From Pseudomonas moorei (lineage in GTDB: Bacteria; Pseudomonadota; Gammaproteobacteria; Pseudomonadales; Pseudomonadaceae), in assembly GCF_008801475.1 (NCBI RefSeq), contig NZ_VZPP01000003.1, forward strand, positions 1 through 64,000: DNA of 64,000 bases. The letters are read 5' to 3'. Shown here in pieces: positions 62,142-64,000 of the stretch (its first letter is position 1; every line of letters begins with the position of its first letter). The position numbers and the translations under genes are program-made. Under the pieces are notes generated by a model. The model made no database searches. It was not told where the DNA came from and saw only the letters and a list, made by a program, of their open reading frames with translations.

Positions 62142-63347
62142 ATGGGCGGCGTGAAATTTTCCAGCGGTTTCGGCCTGCCAGTTGCCAGTTTGCTGGGGAT
62201 TTTCGTCCTGTTGGGCGGCTGCGGCAAAGAACCGGATTCCCCGGCGCGCAAGCCTCCTGAAGTGACGGTCATGACGGTCACCGCTCGCGACACGCCAGTG
62301 ACTTTTGAATTTGTCGCCCAGACCCAGAGTTCCCGCGAGGTGGAAATCCGTGCCCGCGTGGCCGGATTCCTGGACAAGCGGCTGTACACCGAAGGCGATC
62401 TGGTGAAAGCCGGGCAGACGCTGTTCCAGATGGACCGTAAACCCTTTGAAGCCGCGCTGGTGTCGGCCCAGGGTCAACTGGCCCAGCAGCAGGCCCGCTG
62501 GGAAGTGGCCAAGGCTACGCTGGCCCGGGTCAAGCCACTGGCGGCGCAGAATGCGGTCAGCAAGATGGACCTGGACAATGCCGTCGGCAACGAGCGTGAG
62601 ACCCGTGCCGCCGTATTGGCCGCAGAGGGTACTGTGCGCACCGAGCAGTTGAACCTCAGCTACACCACCATCACCTCTCCCCTCACCGGACTTTCCAGCT
62701 ATGCAAAGAAGCAGGAAGGCAGTTATGTGACGCCAGGCGAGTCGGGGTTGCTGACGTCGGTGTCACAGATGGACCCGATGTACGTCAACTTCAGCCTGTC
62801 GGAAAACGAAACCCTGAAGTACCGCGACGAAATCGCCGCCGGCCATCTCATTTTCCCGCCGCGCAGTGAATTTACCGTTGAAGTGGTCCTGGCGGACGGC
62901 ACCTTGTTCCCCAACACGGGCAAGTTGAATTTTCTTGCGCCTGCCTACAGCCAGGGCACCGGCACCTTCCTGGTTCGCGCAGTGTTCGCCAACCCCAATG
63001 GCCAGCTCCGTCCGGGCCAGTTTGTGCGGGCGCTGGCCAAAGGCGCATCCCGGCCCAACGCCATTCTCGTGCCGCAAAAGGCCGTGCTCGAAGGTGCCAA
63101 GAGTCACTTCGTATGGGTCCTCAATGCCGAAGGCAAACCCGAGCAACGGGTGGTTGAAGTGGGCGATTGGCAAGGGGACAACTGGTTCATCAACAAGGGC
63201 CTGCGGGCTGGCGAGCGCATCGTGGTCGATGGCGCGATCAGGGTCACGCCGGGCGGGCCATTGAACATTGTCGATGCACCTGGTGCCGCGTCAACAGGCG
63301 CAGCCGAAGGACAAGCGGCAAAAGCCAATGGCGGGAAAAGCCAATGA
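62142..63347 (+). CDS. RND efflux periplasmic adaptor lipoprotein
   Basis: A membrane-fusion protein of the AcrA/MexE type. Signal peptide with lipobox LLGGC, then the lipoyl and hairpin region VEIRARVAGFLDKRLYTEGDLVKAGQTLFQMD, a helical hairpin of about 90 residues, SPLTGLSSYAKKQEGSYVTPGE, and the barrel domain ending near QRVVEVGDWQGDNWFINKGLRAGERIVVDG. 401 residues. Its stop overlaps the pump start by four bases. With the pump and an outer-membrane channel it would expel drugs or metabolites. Confidence 0.92.
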   Translation: MGGVKFSSGFGLPVASLLGIFVLLGGCGKEPDSPARKPPEVTVMTVTARDTPVTFEFVAQTQSSREVEIRARVAGFLDKRLYTEGDLVKAGQTLFQMDRKPFEAALVSAQGQLAQQQARWEVAKATLARVKPLAAQNAVSKMDLDNAVGNERETRAAVLAAEGTVRTEQLNLSYTTITSPLTGLSSYAKKQEGSYVTPGESGLLTSVSQMDPMYVNFSLSENETLKYRDEIAAGHLIFPPRSEFTVEVVLADGTLFPNTGKLNFLAPAYSQGTGTFLVRAVFANPNGQLRPGQFVRALAKGASRPNAILVPQKAVLEGAKSHFVWVLNAEGKPEQRVVEVGDWQGDNWFINKGLRAGERIVVDGAIRVTPGGPLNIVDAPGAASTGAAEGQAAKANGGKSQ

Positions 63348-64000
63348 GCATTTCCCACTATTGCATCGATCGGCCGATCTTCGCCTCGGTGATCTCCATC
63401 ATCATCACCCTGGCCGGTGCAGTGGCCATGCTCAAACTGCCCGTTGCGCAGTACCCGGACATCACGCCGCCACAGATTACGGTGGCGGCGACCTACCCCG
63501 GTGCCGATGCGCAGGTCGTGGCCAATAACGTGGCCGCGCCCATCGAGCAACAGGTCAACGGCGCCGACAACATGATCTACATGAACTCGTCGAGCTCCGC
63601 GACGGGCAACATGACCCTCAACGTGTTCTTCGAAATCGGCACCGATCCGTCGCTGGCCCAGGTCGACGTGCAGAACCGGGTCAACCTGGCCTTGCCGCAA
63701 CTGCCCTCCGCCGTGCAGAGCCAGGGCATCCAGGTACAGAAAAAATCGTCGGCGTTCATGATGGTGCTTGCGGTGTATTCCCCCGGCGATCGCTACGACA
63801 GCACCTACGTCGCCAACTACGCCAACCTCTATATCCTCGATGCGATCAAGCGCATTCCGGGGGCGAACCAGGCCAGTATCTTCGGTACGCCGGACTACGC
63901 CATGCGGATCTGGCTCAAGCCCGACCGCATGGCCCAGTTGGGCATCACCGCCGCCGATGTGCAGAAAGCCGTGGCCAATCAGAACCAGCAGTTCGCCGTG
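63344..64000 (+). CDS. RND efflux pump, inner-membrane permease (HAE1 family), 3'-incomplete
   Basis: The first 219 residues: MSISHYCIDRPIFASVISIIITLAGAVAML (helix 1), KLPVAQYPDITPPQITVAATYPGADAQVV and DVQNRVNLALPQLPSAVQ, all standard for AcrB/MexF-type pumps of about 1050 residues. The ATG overlaps the adaptor's stop (ATGA). The gene runs off the right edge. Confidence 0.93.
   Translation, partial: MSISHYCIDRPIFASVISIIITLAGAVAMLKLPVAQYPDITPPQITVAATYPGADAQVVANNVAAPIEQQVNGADNMIYMNSSSSATGNMTLNVFFEIGTDPSLAQVDVQNRVNLALPQLPSAVQSQGIQVQKKSSAFMMVLAVYSPGDRYDSTYVANYANLYILDAIKRIPGANQASIFGTPDYAMRIWLKPDRMAQLGITAADVQKAVANQNQQFAV

Noticed and set aside
1..64000. tRNA, rRNA, CRISPR arrays and a replication origin
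   Set aside because: No cloverleaf, spaced direct-repeat array, or iteron/DnaA cluster was seen; the integrase relics have no visible tRNA target.

Overview
The window reads as a chromosomal stretch of a Pseudomonas, most likely of the fluorescens/putida lineage. Support comes from two OprD-family porins, a DUF2790 secreted protein, benzoate-uptake genes benK/benE, an acetoin (aco) operon with its AcoR activator, a creatinase with GlxA-type regulators, and a Pseudomonas-type REP pair. Most of the window has GC-rich, strongly biased codon use. The first 12.7 kb is visibly AT-richer and is an accessory island. Everything here was judged by eye, without database searches.

Layout. (1) 1-12.7 kb: a decaying island. 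It holds the end of an IS21-like element fused to a 5'-truncated DUF3883 nuclease-like gene and two wrecked tyrosine-recombinase genes. These recombinases bracket an intact three-gene cassette: a DNA methyltransferase, a DUF262 protein and a protein with an RX4H HEPN-type motif. This is the best candidate for an undescribed defence system. Then come an AbrB-like protein, an orphan ParS/MbcA-type antitoxin, an XRE regulator divergent from an unknown protein across a near-perfect operator, a 57-aa small protein, an inositol-monophosphatase-like protein and a KfrA-like coiled-coil fragment. (2) 12.7-18.2 kb: an OYE reductase, a saccharopine-dehydrogenase-like enzyme, an exported DJ-1/PfpI protein, an exported ADC-fold protein and a MerR regulator, with four MerR-type promoters sharing one dyad. 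The block lies between two copies of the 5' end of a LysR gene. (3) 18.6-33.6 kb: a PQQ-type sugar dehydrogenase lipoprotein, then a LysR gene divergent from a 12-kb catabolic gene string. That string encodes an Fe-alcohol dehydrogenase, a crotonase, a CaiB CoA-transferase, a Tat-exported TRAP binding protein, a fused TRAP permease, an FlK-like thioesterase, two amidohydrolases, an NADP aldehyde dehydrogenase, an exported PPC-domain protein and a porin, and it ends at a strong terminator.

(4) 34.4-40.9 kb: a racemase relic, a LysR gene, a DUF2790 gene, and the operon benK-benE-porin-chemoreceptor read leftward from a textbook BenR/XylS operator, without benABCD in view. (5) 40.9-47.2 kb: porin and transposase relics, a GntP permease, a GntR-MFS-amidohydrolase group and a dTMP-kinase-like P-loop protein beside an IS5 relic. 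(6) 47.2-54.8 kb: the acetoin operon acoX-acoA-acoB-acoC-bdh, read leftward from a sigma-54 promoter, with acoR divergent. (7) 55-64 kb: an exported DUF4432 protein behind a Cra/FruR-like operator, a GlxA regulator, an MHS transporter, a creatinase, a second GlxA-type regulator, and an RND efflux adaptor/pump pair behind a perfect 12-bp inverted repeat; the pump runs off the window.

How it works together: regions 2-7 are mostly self-contained uptake-plus-catabolism modules (porin, inner-membrane transporter, enzymes, dedicated regulator) for aromatic, short-chain, lactone-like and nitrogenous carbon sources. Region 1 is horizontally acquired DNA in which mobility genes have decayed while the methyltransferase cassette has stayed open, as expected if it is under selection.
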